A stretch of DNA of 64,000 nucleotides from Proteles cristata cristata (Eukaryota; Chordata; Mammalia; Carnivora; Hyaenidae): assembly GCA_017311185.1 (NCBI GenBank), contig JAESUZ010003105.1, forward strand, positions 124,001 through 188,000, read 5' to 3'. The translations under genes were made by a program, and so were the position numbers. Shown piece by piece: positions 23,239 to 34,785 of the stretch (positions within the stretch are counted from its first letter, which is position 1; each line of letters begins with the position of its first letter). The notes beneath the pieces were generated by a model. That model had not been told where the DNA came from and ran no database searches. It worked only from the letters and a program-made list of their open reading frames with translations.

Positions 23239-24014
23239 AATTGTTTATTGTCAAGTTGGTTTCCATATAACTCCCAGTGCTCATCCCCACAAGTGCCCTC
23301 CTGCAGGCCCATCTCCCCCCTCCCCCGATGAGTCCTCAGTTTGTTCTCAGCATTCAAGAGTCTCTCATGGTTTGCCTTTCTCCCTTTCCCCCATCACTTC
23401 CTCCCTTCTTCTCCCCCATGGTCCTCCGTTAAGTTCCTCCTAATCCTCCTATACGTGCAAACATGATATTTGTCCTTCTCTGCCTGACTTATTTCACTCA
23501 GCATAACACCCTCAAGGTCCATCCATGTTGCTACACATGGCCAGATTTCATTCTTTCTCATTGCCATGTAGTATTCCATGGTATAGATAAACCACATCTT
23601 CTTGATCCATTCGTCCGTTGATGGACACTTAGGCTCTTTCCATGTTTTAGCTACTGTGGAGAGTGCTGCTATGAACATTGGGTACATGTGCTCCTATACA
23701 TCAGCATTTCTGTATCCCTTGGGTGAATTCCTGGCAGTGCTATTGCTGGGTCATAGGGGAGTTCTATTGTTAATTTTTTGAGGAAACTCCACACTGTTTT
23801 CCAGAGGGGCTATACCAGTTTACATTCCCACCAACAGTGTAGGAGGGTGCCCATTTCTCCACATCCTCGCCAGCATCTAGAGTTCTCTGATTGGCTCATT
23901 TTAGCCACTCTGACCAGCCTGAGGTGGTATCTCAGCGTGGTGTTGATTTGTATTTCCCTGATGAGGAGGGATGCTGAGCATCGTTTCATGTGTCTGTTGG
24001 CCATCTGGATGTCC
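23055..24014 (-). mobile_element. 5'-truncated L1, antisense, with probable 3' transduction
   Basis: The L1 part runs from about 23236 (3' end, 'ttgtttattgtcaagttggt') to 24014 (ORF2 end). A 15-bp perfect TSD flanks the whole unit at 23040-23054 and 24015-24029, and the right border TTTTT/AAAA is a good L1 endonuclease site. Between the L1 tail complement (about 23186-23235) and the left TSD lie about 105 bp of non-L1 sequence and a second T-run (23055-23080). That arrangement is expected when downstream flank is carried along. A C-terminal ORF2 frame remains at 23394-23687. Confidence 0.88.
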
Positions 24015-24030
24015 CAAAAGAGAATTTTTA

Positions 24031-24624
24031 AAACTACTTAATGTCATAGGCAAGATTTATGCTTGCTAACAGGCATAAATGATCCTAAAAAGTAGTTTGA
24101 TTTTCTCCAGTAAGAAGTCTTATGGACAGCATGCCAATGGACAGTCATATGCTTGGAATTAGTCATTTGAATTAGGATTACCAAGTTATCTTGATTTTTC
24201 TGAGACTGTCTGTGTTTTAGCACTGAAGGTCCTGGTTCCCAGGAAGCTACTCAGGACACACTGGGATGTTTGGTTACCCTACATTTGACTCAGTTCTTAT
24301 GGCAATGTGGTAAGATTTCAGTTTGCCAAAAATTTTTTTATACCTATCTTACTGAAAAAGGTAAATCATAGGAAAATATATTAACACCAGAGCTTAATTA
24401 AGGAAATAAATACCACATCCACCACAAAACTGCTTCAGTATTTTGGGGTCAGACCACATTTATCTCAATCTCTTAAACTTCTGTATTTATAGTTAGTCAT
24501 ATTTAAAATGCCAGGTTTGACTCATTAAAAATCCAGTTCAGTTATATTTGTTACAGAGGAGTTACTAATATTGGAAAATGAAGAAATATAGTGTTAAAGT
24601 ATTTCCATACCAAGAGAGGATGAA
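24031..24624. other. Intronic sequence, nothing recognised
   Basis: No supported exon or repeat. Confidence 0.4.
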
Positions 24625-24840
24625 TTTTGTGGCATAAGCATTGGTTTCAGAGTCTGAAGACTTTGAATCTTGATTGTACATGGTGTGTGACTTTGAGCAA
24701 GTCATTATTATCTCTTTAAACATCTCTGAGGATTAGTTTCCTCATCTTTAATGTGGAACTATTATTACCAAACTGGTTGTGAGGATTATATTGAATAGCA
24801 TTTATTCAGGTATCTAGCACATCATAGGACCTTACTGTTA
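24625..24840 (+). mobile_element. MIR SINE fossil
   Basis: Shows the MIR core ('gtgactttgagcaagtcatt', 'gaggattagtttcctcatct') in sense orientation, diverged as expected for this ancient family. Confidence 0.75.
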
Positions 24841-25498
24841 AAAAGAACAATGGGAATCAAAACAGCCAAGTGTTACTTAAAGAAATATACTGTCCAGAAA
24901 CTCCATTTCCTATGCATTTAAGTTGAGGTTTTGATTCTTTTGTTGAACAAGATAGGGTGGAAAAACAAAACCAAACAATCCTACAGTAGTTGATATTATT
25001 GCATGTTGTTTAGCATATTTGTCATATGGGAGGGCTGTATTCAAAATCACTGTCATGATTTATTATGTCTTCTTTCTGAACTGAGGTCTGTACACAGTTG
25101 TGTCTGGAGACATAGCCCTTTATGTACACAGGTATTTTCCCAGGAGATCCCACCCTTTTTAACCAGATGCTCTGGCCCTGGCACTTGATCTGCATGGAGC
25201 TAAGAAGAGCCTTGTTGTGAGGGGCATTTGCCCTCAGTTTGGTTGGGAAGGCCACACAGACATCAGCTGCTTATTTTATAGATCAAAAAACAGTCTGTAT
25301 TTATGTGCTATATGTATTTGCTGAACCTTTCCCAACTCTACCTGGCTTACGAGCTCTAGATGTTACCATAGAACATTATTACTCAATGATTATTTGCTTT
25401 AAAGAAAAGAAAAATGCTATCCACAGCAAAATACACAAAATAAAACTGCCACAAGATACAAGCAGATGATCTATGAGACAAAACTGAACAGGAGCAGT
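24841..25498. other. Intronic sequence, nothing recognised
   Basis: No supported exon. Short open frames lack splice context. Confidence 0.4.
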
Positions 25499-25715
25499 GG
25501 GATGGGGCTAAGAGCATGAATATTGGTATCAGAGAGCTCTGAGTTTGAAATCCATTTTGCTAGTGTGATATAGGCAGGTTATTTTATTTCTATCAGCCTT
25601 TGTTTCACCTTCTATAAAATATAAATAGCAATATTTATTGCATAAGATTAAGTGAAATAAAAAATAAATGTGCTTGACAAATATATAGGAGCTCAATATA
25701 CAGTGGGTGTCATTA
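25499..25715 (+). mobile_element. MIR SINE fossil
   Basis: 'ggtatcagagagctctgagt', 'tttgtttcaccttctataaa' and the following text fit a diverged sense MIR. Confidence 0.65.
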
Positions 25716-25734
25716 TCTAAAGTTATTATTTTTG

Positions 25735-25934
25735 TTTTTTTTTTAAGTTTATTTATTTATTTTGAGAGAGAGAGTGCACTGAAGGGGCAGAGAGGGAGAG
25801 AGAGAGAGAATCACAAGCAAGCCCCGTACCATTAGTGCAGAGCCTGATGCAGGACTTTAACTAATGAACTGTGAGATCATGACCTAAGTTGAAAGCAAGT
25901 CAGATGCTTAACTGACTGAGCCACCTAGGCACCC
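25735..25934 (-). mobile_element. tRNA-derived carnivore SINE, antisense
   Basis: T-run, TTTATTTATTT, purine-rich middle and complement head 'tgagccacctaggcacc'. The flanks share TATTTTTGTT, a likely short target duplication. Confidence 0.92.
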
Positions 25935-26099
25935 TATTTTTGTTATCAACATGCATGGTGTTTTTTTCCTGTACTCTAGAACAGTTTGGGTGATTCTTGT
26001 GTCCCCTTTGATCAGTGCTGAACACATGTTGGGCACTTGATAAGTATGGATCTTTGTTCTTAAATTTGATAATATTTTTCCTTTCTCACAACTTGAATT

Positions 26100-26460
26100 C
26101 ATTTAATTATTTTTTTAACTGAGTTATAATTTACATGTAATCAAGTATATAAATCTCAACTATATAGCTCAATGAATATTTGCCTCATTATACACCATGT
26201 AACAACCAGCAAAATCGGGGTTATACACCATATAACAACGGGCAAAAGACTTCAACCTGTGAAGGCTGCTTTCTGCTTCTTTCCTAGCAATATCTGTAGC
26301 CTTATTCTCATGTCTTTACCCCATCCTTCAAGAAAACGACTATTTTCCCTTTTATCACCACTGATTAGAAAAATTGCATACCATTTGGAAGTTGAGCAAG
26401 CCTCTCTAAAAACATCTATGGATCAAAGAATAAGTCACAAAGGAAATTAGAAAGCATTTT
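26100..26460 (-). mobile_element. Probable old L1 3'-end fragment with 33-bp tandem repeat
   Basis: 'aactgagttataatttacat' resembles the antisense 3' end of old L1. Within it a 33-nt unit is repeated (26188-26220 and 26221-26249, about 80% alike). Assignment uncertain. Confidence 0.45.
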
Positions 26461-26709
26461 AACTGAATAATAACAAAACAGTATATCAAAATTTAAGTGA
26501 TATAAAGCTTTAGCTATAAATATTTTTATTAGAAGAGAGGAACGTTTAAAATCAATGATCTGATCTTCTACCTTAAGAAGTTAAAGAAAGATAATTACAA
26601 TTAAACCCAAAGAAAAGAGAAGGAAGCATATTGTGAAAGAACTCCCCTGTCCCCTCCCCCAAAAGCTAAATGAAACAGAAAGGGGAAAAATAATAGAGTT
26701 CCATTTTAA

Positions 26710-27360
26710 TTCCATAGTGATCAGAAATCACTGAAATTGCAGTGACTACAATTGCAGCCATTTAAAAATTTGTTGAGATTTGCTTTATGGGCTAGGAGAG
26801 CGGAGTATTTTGATAAATATCCTGTGTGTATTTGAAAAGAATGGGTATTCTGCAGTTGTTGAATGTTGAGTTCATCAAGTCTATGTCCTTACTGGCTTTT
26901 AGTTACAAAGACAGCGTCTCTAACTTATGGATTTATCTATTTTTCTTTTAAGTTCTATTAATTTCTTCCTAATGTGTTTTGAAGCAATGTTACAGTATAT
27001 GTACACCTTTAGGATTGTTATGTCTTCCTGATGAACTGATATATGTTCAGTGTGAATCACATGTCTCTGCCAATACCCCTTGTGTGGCACACTTCTTTTC
27101 CTAATGTTAATATAGCCACACTGGCTTCTTATGATTAGTGATTGCACGGTATGTCTTTTATCATCCTTTTTCTTTCTATCTCTGTTCCCATATTTAAAGC
27201 ATAATCATTGTGTCTTATAATCAAGTACTTTTATTCTAACACTGTATGCCTTTTAAGTGGAGTAGTATAGACCATTTCCACCTAAAGTGATTATTGAGAT
27301 TGGTTGGATTTAAATCTATCATCTTGCTTTTTGTACCATTTGTGACTTGTTCTTTATTTC
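26710..27360 (-). mobile_element. Old L1 ORF2 fragment, antisense
   Basis: 'tttgaaaagaatgggtattc' and 'tgaatgttgagttcatcaag' match the antisense endonuclease region of old L1 ORF2. Many stops. Confidence 0.7.
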
Positions 27361-27374
27361 TCCTTTCCTGCTAT

Positions 27375-27625
27375 GTTAGTCTGCTCTGGCTACCATAACA
27401 GATTACCATAGACTGGATGGCTGAAATAACAGAATTTATTTTCTCACAATTCTGGAGGCTAGAAGTCCAGGATCAAGGTTCTTAGGAGGGCACTAACCCT
27501 ATCAACTCTTATGACCTTATTTAACCTTTATCACATTCTTGCAGGCCGCATTGCTAATTACAGTCATGTTGTGAGTAACAACTTCATGAGGATTTTGGAA
27601 AGATATGTTTAGTCTGCAGCACCTG
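27375..27625 (-). mobile_element. MaLR LTR fragment, antisense
   Basis: 'ctaccataacagattaccat' and 'cacaattctggaggctagaa' are the complement of an MLT1/MST-type LTR. Non-coding. Confidence 0.7.
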
Positions 27626-28254
27626 CTCTCTTTGGAATTATTCAGATATTTTCAGTATTCCATTTAATCTCCAATAGCTTAAAATCCAATCCAATAGAGT
27701 GAAATTTAAGCAACAGTTTCTCTAGTGTTACAGTATGTAAACTTTTACATATGTAATGTATTTAATAATAACTTAAATATTGTTTCACTTTTAATAGTCA
27801 GGTCTTTTAGTGAAAATAAAAAACACAGTTGATAATATTTATTCACATATGTAATGTTTACAATGTTCTTCATTCCTTTTGTGGATTTACTTTACTGTGT
27901 GGGATTATTTCCTTTCAGGGACATACATTTACCTATTATCAGAATAAGCAATCACCACTTCAGATGAAAGCCTCTTCTAGTATTTGCTCACTATGGAAGC
28001 TTTCTTTGTCTTCAGAGTTCTCTAAAATCTTGAATGACAAATAGAAGTTTTTAATTTGGCCAGTTTGTTGTTGTTGCATCAACTGCTATATAGACACCTT
28101 AATCTCACTATGCATCCCATTAAATGTCAGTAAACCTCAGTGTTACAATCAATGTTTTGGGTAATAAAGAAAAGTAACTAAATTGAGGGGTCAGCATTCA
28201 TTGTGCAGCTCCTAACCTCTGCCCAGCCAGCTTCCTTGAAGGTTTTTTTAAAAT
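27626..28254. other. Intronic sequence, nothing recognised
   Basis: AT-rich with no supported exon. Confidence 0.4.
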
Positions 28255-28600
28255 GTTTTTTTTTTTTTTCCAAATTCCAGAATAGTTCACATACCGTGTA
28301 ATATTTGTTTTAGGTGTACAATAGAATGATTCAACATTTCCATACATCACCTTGTGCTCATCACAAGTGCCCTCCTTAATCCCCATCACCTATTTCCCGC
28401 ATCCCCCCTCTGGTAACCATCAATGTGTTCTCTATAGTTAAGAATCTATTTATTGGTTTGCCTCTCTCTCTCTTTTTTCCCCTTTGCTCATTTGTCTGGT
28501 TTCTTAAATTCCACATATGAGTGAAGTTATATGGTATTTGTCTTTCTCTGACTGACTTATTTCACTCAGTATTATACTCTCTAGTAGTTTTTTTTTTTTT
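28255..28600 (-). mobile_element. L1 3'-end fragment, antisense
   Basis: 'acaagtgccctccttaatcc', 'ctctggtaaccatcaatgtg' and 'ttgtctttctctgactgact' are the reverse of the L1 3' UTR and ORF2 end. It ends in a T-run at 28588-28605. Confidence 0.85.
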
Positions 28601-28605
28601 TTTTT

Positions 28606-28804
28606 AAATAAGAATGCAAGTCTTGTTAATCAGAAGCTGAATCTCCTTTTCAGGCTGTTTCTTTTTCTTCCACATTCATGCTTCCAACTTTATTCAGCCT
28701 GGAGAACATCCTTTAACATTTCATGACGTGAATGTCCACTGACAATAAATTCTCTCAGCTTTGGTTGTCTGGAAATGTCTTTATTCCATCTTCATTTTTA
28801 ATAA
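28606..28804 (-). mobile_element. Old L1/HAL1 ORF1-region fragment, antisense, left part
   Basis: 'gacaataaattctctcagct' and 'tggaaatgtctttattccat' match the antisense ORF1 C-terminal coding region of old L1/HAL1. It appears to continue at 29310-29560 after a sense L1 insertion. Confidence 0.65.
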
Positions 28805-28823
28805 TGGGTAAAGAAGATATGAT

Positions 28824-28865
<42 letters not shown>

Positions 28866-29309
28866 ACTGGAATACTACTTGGCAATGAAAAAGAATGAAA
28901 TCTTGCCATTTGCAACAATGTGGATGGAACTGGAGGGTTTTATGCTAAATGAGATAAATCAGTCAGAGAAAGACAGGTGTCACATGTTCTCATTTATATG
29001 CAGAATTTGAGAAACTTAACAGAAGACCATGGAAGAAGAGAAGGAAAAAAATAGTTAAAAACAGAGGGAGACAAACCATAAGAGACTTTTAAATACAGAG
29101 AAAAAATTGAGGGTTGATAGGAGGGCAGAGAGGGGAGAGGAAAATAGGAGCTGGGCATTGGGATGAGTACTGGGTGTTGTATGTAAGTGATGAATCATGG
29201 AAATCTACTCCCAAAGCCAAGAGCACACTGTATACTCTGTATGTTAGCCTACTTGACAACAAATTATATATATATATGAAAAAAATAAAAAATACATAAA
29301 AAATAAAAT
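28805..29309 (+). mobile_element. Sense L1 3' fragment with internal (CA)n
   Basis: Encodes the end of ORF2 ('ggaatactacttggcaatga', 'gtggatggaactggagggtt') and the 3' UTR, ending in A-rich sequence. A (CA)n tract at 28826-28868 occupies the place where carnivore L1 ORF2 copies often carry dinucleotide repeats. It splits an older antisense L1 fragment. Confidence 0.88.
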
Positions 29310-29560
29310 GAATTTTCAGTTGGTATGGGATGCTAAATGGATCATTTTATTCAGGTTACTACTCTAAAGATATCATTCCATTTGATTGTAGCTTCCATAG
29401 TTTCTGTTGAAAAGTCAGTGATAGTTTTTAATGTTAATCTTCTGTAGGTAATATATTTTTTTTCCCACTGGATGCTGGGTTTCTTCATATCTTTAATTTT
29501 GAGCCATTTGGCTCTGATATGACTAGATAAAGTTTTCTTTGTATTTCACATATCCAGCAT
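29310..29560 (-). mobile_element. Old L1/HAL1 ORF1-region fragment, antisense, right part
   Basis: 'tgtagcttccatagtttctg' and 'aaagtcagtgatagttttta' continue the antisense ORF1-like sequence of 28606-28804. Confidence 0.6.
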
Positions 29561-29688
29561 AAAATAAAAAATTAATAAAGACCCAACAAAGCAAGAAGAA
29601 AATAATAATTAAGAGATAAAATACTCAAGAAATATAGACTCAAAGATATTCCTGATTTTAGCAGACAACTTTAAAATAATTATGATCA

Positions 29689-29898
29689 GGGGCACCTGGG
29701 TGACTCAGTCAATTGAGCTTCCGACTTCGGCTGAGGTCATGATCTCGTGGTTCGTGGGTTCGAGCCCCATGTCGGGCTCTGTGCTGACAGCCCACTCAGA
29801 GCCTGGAGCCTGTTTCAGATTCTGTATCTCCCTCTCTCTCTGACCCCCCCCGCTCACACTGCCTCTCTCTCTCAGAAATAAATAAAACATTAGAAAAA
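29689..29898 (+). mobile_element. Young felid SINE with perfect 20-bp TSD
   Basis: Sense SINE with GGGGCACCTGGGTGACTCAG head and B box GGTTCGAGCCC. A perfect 20-bp target duplication lies at 29669-29688 and 29899-29918, so the insertion is recent or the flanks have escaped mutation. Confidence 0.97.
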
Positions 29899-30042
29899 TC
29901 CTTTAAAATAATTATGATCAATATATTAAGAAAAACAATTATGATCCATACACATAGACAAAATGGATTAAAAGATGCATTATTTCAGCTGAGAATCAGA
30001 AACTATAATAATCAAATGAACTTCCTAAAATCACAAAACACC

Positions 30043-30150
30043 AGGGGCACAAGGGTGGCCCAGTTGGTTAAGCCTCCAACTTCAGCTCAGATAATGATCT
30101 TGGCAATTCGTGGGTTGGAGCCCTGCTCAGGCTCTGTGCCTGAACGCAGC
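30043..30150 (+). mobile_element. 3'-truncated SINE
   Basis: The head ('ggggcacaagggtggcccag') and middle to 'gctcaggctctgtgcctga' of a carnivore SINE are present. The CT-rich part and A tail are missing. Confidence 0.8.
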
Positions 30151-30829
30151 AGAAGATAGGATATGTGAAACTGAAAACATATCACTGAAAGTACTCAAAC
30201 TGAAACACAGAAAAGAGATAGGAATATAATGTAATATAATTTAATTTTGGGAACTTTAGCTTAAAAGAATTTTGTGGGGACTTATGAGGGGTCAAATAGC
30301 ATTCTTTGGTTCCTAGTGAAGATACAATTTCTTGTGGATATAATTCGCTGGCTGTGTATAGCTGGGCACTGGAAGGGGAGTTGTTTTCCCACAGACATGT
30401 GTTATTTCTGAACACCTCTAGGACTGACTCCTATGGAAGCATATTGATAGCTCCATGAATGTCAGTTTAGGGAAGGGAAAGGCAACAGAGCTCAACCTTG
30501 AGGTCCTTGGCATACACTGGGATGTGCGATGCCTAACAGACATGTGTATTTTCCTTCTGGTATGAGCACATGTGCTCCCTGGGTGTTTTAGACACTTGCC
30601 AGCCATAAACAGAGCCCTTGATAGGGTTTGAGATGCCAAGTGTTTCTATTTTGTTAAGGCTGCCAGGCTGAGATGAGGATAGGAAGTTGGTTCCTTTGTC
30701 AGGAAAGGACAATGTGAATGTTTACACATGAGCCTGGAGTGCCAGAGACTGGAGAATGTACTGCTGAGGGAGCCACCCAGAACCCATGTGTCTCACCTGG
30801 TCTCTAATATGACCATCCCTTTTTTGCAG
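30151..30829 (+). other. Intron sequence just upstream of the first exon seen
   Basis: No repeat recognised. It ends in a good polypyrimidine tract and acceptor (CCCTTTTTTGCAG, 30817-30829). Confidence 0.5.
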
Positions 30830-30920
30830 TGTGGAGGCTGCCAGCATCGGATTCATCATTGTTATTGACCGACGGAGGGACAAGTGGAGCTCCATAAAAG
30901 CATCATTGACACGAATAGCT
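30830..30920 (+). CDS. MCF2L2: MCF2L2 internal exon (Sec14-like domain)
   Basis: 91 bp, starting with the last base of a split codon and then 30 codons: VEAASIGFIIVIDRRRDKWS through SLTRIA. The IVIDRRxDKWSSxKASLTRIA signature belongs to the Sec14/CRAL-TRIO-like domain of the DBL/DBS/MCF2L2 Rho-GEF group, and the exact wording fits MCF2L2 better than MCF2 or MCF2L. In the family this domain binds phospholipids and restrains the downstream catalytic DH-PH unit. The acceptor is TTTTTTGCAG. The donor GCT/GTAAAT lacks G at -1 and +5, so it is weaker than average. No preceding exon was found in the 30.8 kb to the left. Confidence 0.95.
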
Positions 30921-32299
30921 GTAAATATTCATTTTTTGTGCTGTTGTTATAAAAGTAATTTAAATTGTCTTTTCAAGTATTTTATGTCAAAGTCACAAGG
31001 AAAAGGCAATTATTTTATGCAAGGTTTTGGGAAGGTCTTTGTAGCAGAGGCTGTGTGTCACATCCATGTCCCCTCTGCCACTTGCTGGTCACTGCAGACA
31101 ATTCCTGAGCATGTCCAAAGCTTCCTGAATCTACGTTATTGATCTCTCTAGTCATGGAAGAGAGGCATGTAGGAAGTGCTGGAAAGTTATTGCCCCAGGA
31201 GTGACCAACTATTGAGTTATGGTAATTAATGGATAAATCTCCCAACTTCTACATCCCCCTCAGTGGGACAATTCTGAGATATGTACCACACAATATTTCA
31301 GAGGATCTGGACCCTTCTTGCTCATAGCAGTGCCTCCCTTGATATATTGGCTCTCTAATTACCACATTCTCACCTTCCCCCACTCTTTTACTATGTTTCC
31401 TCAATAATTGAGGAAAGGTTGAGTTCCTCAATAAACTCTATACCCAGATCCTTGTCCTAGGATTTGCTGTGGGGGGTGAAGGGCCACTCAGTGTTAAGCC
31501 AGTCTTCATCTCGGTATTCAAATTTGCTTTTCACATATTGAAAGATACGGGGAAAATCAGACAAAATATGATATCTGCTTACTTTTGGTATAAAATTGTA
31601 CAACCTTGGATGAATTACCTTTTCCATCTAATTAGTCTGATTTTGATCCCTCTCTGTTGCCTTTCAGCAAGTAGATGTATCCTTTCTCTCTTTAGGGACC
31701 TCAGACCAGGGAACTCAACCACATGAGCAGGCAGAGACACCTCAGAGTAGCCATTCCAGCATTCCCACCAAAGCACAGGTTGTGTAGGGCAGTTGGGACT
31801 GGATGAAGAGGATGGGATATGGTAGGATGGTAATGTACATGTAGAGGTTGGGATGAGAGAGGGACATTTGAAGCCTCACTTAGGCCTACTTACAAAGGCA
31901 GTCATATAAGCAAACATGCACATACTGCAGTCTCAGATCTAGAGCCTTAGCCAGAAATACAAATAGTGTCTCAGCCCATTTGTCCTGTCATGACATAACA
32001 AGATAAAAGCTCTTCTTCTTTTAAGAGCTTGCATTTCAAAGATGGGGGAAAGGAAGACTTCCTATGCTTTGTGTATGGATTGTTCTGTTCCTTTGGTTTA
32101 GTTTTGGCTACAGGATTTATTTTGTGGCTCATTCTCTGAAAATTTAGATACTTGACAGTGCCCATGACTATTTTAGAGAGCTGGCCTCAAGAGAGTTCTG
32201 GTTTCCCAGGGTCCATTGACAATACTTGAATAATCTAATATCTGAGCCTAATTTGTTCAAGAATTACATTATCACTTTATGCATAAAAGACACTGTAGT

Positions 32300-32465
32300 T
32301 CAGGGATCCCCAAACCTGGCTCCCAATCAGAATCTTCAGGTGCATGTTGAAAATAGATAACGTGGGCTTCATCCTAGCTCTAGTGAATCAGAATATTCCA
32401 GGGTAAAAACCAGATTGTTTTTCAACAAGCACCTTAGGAGGTTCCTTTTGGGGACCACTAGGAGA
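32300..32465. mobile_element. MER5A-like hAT fossil
   Basis: 'cagggatccccaaacctggc', 'caatcagaatcttcaggtgc' and 'tagtgaatcagaatattcca' fit a nearly end-to-end MER5A copy closing at 'ggggaccacta'. Confidence 0.75.
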
Positions 32466-32599
32466 AAGCCACAAGCAATGGGGGACTAAAAATGTCAGTT
32501 GTGCCATTAAGTTGTTATATGAATCTGAGTTATCTTATTTCTCAGGGCCTTGCTTCAAGATGAAGGCAATGCTTCCTGAAAGCAACTTGGCAAGCAAGT

Positions 32600-32960
32600 T
32601 CCTGATGAAAGCATCAGGAACCATTTAAAATACTAAATCTTTGACTCAATAATTCTTTTGGGAAACTCTCCTAAGAAAATGTTCCAAAATATGAATAAAG
32701 ATGTTTATAAAAAATTATGGGAAAAAAATGAAATCAATAGCAATAAGGGATTGGTTAAGTAATTTGTGCACCCGTGAAAAATAATATTTCCAAAGAATTT
32801 TTAATAATAGAAATAAAAGCTCATGGTATTATATTAAGTGTAAAAGCAGGTTACAAAATATTTCTACAGTGTGGTTTTAACCATGATAAAGATATTTCAG
32901 CAGAGAAAATACCTTGTAAATAATTAGATTAAAATATTAAAAATGGCTATGAGATCATGG
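32600..32960 (+). mobile_element. Old LINE 3'-region fragment, family uncertain
   Basis: 'aagatgtttataaaaaatta' and 'gggattggttaagtaatttg' resemble ancient L1M/HAL1 ORF2-end sequence in sense orientation. Highly diverged. Confidence 0.4.
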
Positions 32961-33244
32961 GTGGTTTTGGTGGTTTTCTTTTCCTAACATATACTTTCAT
33001 TGTTCTCTGATTATTTTTTCTGTAAAGAGTGTGAAATACTTTTATAATCAGAATTTTTTTCATTTGGTATGATTTTTGAAGAGGGATTTGGATTATTCAA
33101 ATACTATCTCTTTAAGCTCTGAAATTCTGTAATTCATATTCTAATTCTTTGGCATCTATGGTATCTGCTTCATATCTGTGATCTTGGGCAAGAGGAGATC
33201 AACGGGTGTGACAGTTGCCCTGACACTTTCCATGATCCTTCCAG

Positions 33245-33364
33245 GTAGCATTTCCAGGAAACTTGCAGCTCATATTCATCCTTCGTCCATCTCGCTTTAT
33301 CCAGAGGACATTCACTGACATTGGCATTAAGTATTATCGAGATGAATTTAAAATGAAAGTGCCG
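33245..33364 (+). CDS. MCF2L2: MCF2L2 internal exon (Sec14-like domain)
   Basis: 120 bp, exactly 40 codons in phase 0: VAFPGNLQLIFILRPSRFIQ then RTFTDIGIKYYRDEFKMKVP. The LRPSRFIQRTFTDIG stretch is the conserved core of the Sec14-like fold in DBL-family GEFs. Acceptor TGATCCTTCCAG and donor CCG/GTAAGC are both good. It joins in frame to 30830-30920 and 47647-47763. Skipping it would keep the frame but delete a central strand of the lipid-binding fold. Confidence 0.97.
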
Positions 33365-33834
33365 GTAAGCATGACTTTTCATTTTGCCTGCTTTTGGTCA
33401 GGGCCTGTGGAGAAGATGGCATTTGAGCTGAGTTTAAGAAAGGTAAGGACTCCACAGGCAGACAGAGGAGGGCATTCTGGGCAGAAGGAACAGCATGTGT
33501 AAGGGCACAGAGGCAGGAAGAACACACTTTATGTGAGATCCCTGGGGAAGCCCCATTTTTGTTGGAATATATATAAGATAATTGTTTGGAAGGAAAAAAG
33601 TAGAAAACATGGAATAGGTTTTTAATGTAAGGATAAAAGGTCTGGATTTTATTCGGTAGGCAGTGGGGAATCTGGTGAAGGTTTTTCAGTGACTTGAGTA
33701 ATGGTTTAACAAGACCGTAGAAAGTATTGAAAGAGGAAGAGATACTGTAAGAAAATATGCTCTAAAATATGGGGTGACACAAATATAGGTGACTATAGAA
33801 TAACAATAAAACCTACATGTGATATCCTTTAAGG

Positions 33835-34700
33835 AAAACAGACACTTTCATACTTTGCTGATTGGAATGAAGTTGGTAATGATCAATACGAAGGACTAAT
33901 TGGCAGTATTTATCAAAAATTAAAGTGTACACACTCTCTGACCTTCCTATGAAAGTTATTCTACAAATAGTCTCACATATGTGCATAAATCTGCCTATAC
34001 AATGATATTCATTGCCAAATTTTTGTAATGATAAATGCTTGGAAACACCATAATGACCAACAACAGGGGAGTGGTTAAATAATGGTTTATTTAACAATTA
34101 AATACTTTGTAACCATCAAAAGTGATAAGTCATGATATAACCACAGTGAAAACAAGTGGCAGGTAACTTATACCTAACCTATTATCCAACCAAGAGAAAT
34201 GAAAACATGTGTCCACAAAGAGACATGTACAAGAATGTCCATGAACTGGTAAATGGATAAAGAAATTGTGGCATATTCACATAATGGAATAATATTAAGC
34301 AATAAAAAAGAATGAAGTATTGATATATATATAACAGCATGGCTGCATCTCCAAAATATTCTCTTGAAAAAAAAAAAATCAGACATTAAGGAGAATATGT
34401 TCTGTGATTCTTTTTACATAAAGTTTAAGAAGAGGCAAAACTAAGCTGTGATGTTAGAAAATTACAATGGTGGCTGCTGTTACGGGTAAGGGGTAGTGAA
34501 AATTGATTGGAAGGAGGCACAAGGGAACTTTCTGGGGAAATGTATATCTCGATTGAATGGAGTTATAGGTGTGTATACACTTACCAAAGCTAATTGACCT
34601 ATACTTTTACAATCTGTGAATTTTATTGATGTAAATTATATCTCAATTGAAAAGGAAAATCAAAAAAGGGGAAAATAGGTATGAAGAATCTATAGTGACA
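33835..34700 (+). mobile_element. Old L1 ORF2/3'-end fragment, sense
   Basis: 'gtggttaaataatggtttat', 'atgaactggtaaatggataa' and 'cttttacaatctgtgaattt' fit decayed L1M ORF2 end and 3' UTR. It may be two overlapping fragments. Confidence 0.55.
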
Positions 34701-34785
34701 GAGAATTTCTAATACATATGTTTGATGTTATTTTTTGTTTAGTTGGAATAATTTCAAACTCAGAAAACTTTAAAAAGTGAGATTG

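Larger units (their letters stand above)
30921..33244 (+). other. MCF2L2 intron, 2.3 kb
   Basis: Contains a MER5A-like fossil (about 32300-32465) and an old LINE-like piece (about 32600-32960). The rest is unassigned. Confidence 0.8.

Noticed and set aside
30921..30930. U12-type intron after the exon at 30830
   Set aside because: The donor GTAAATATTC does not fit the GTATCCTT or ATATCCTT consensus; it is a weak U2-type site.
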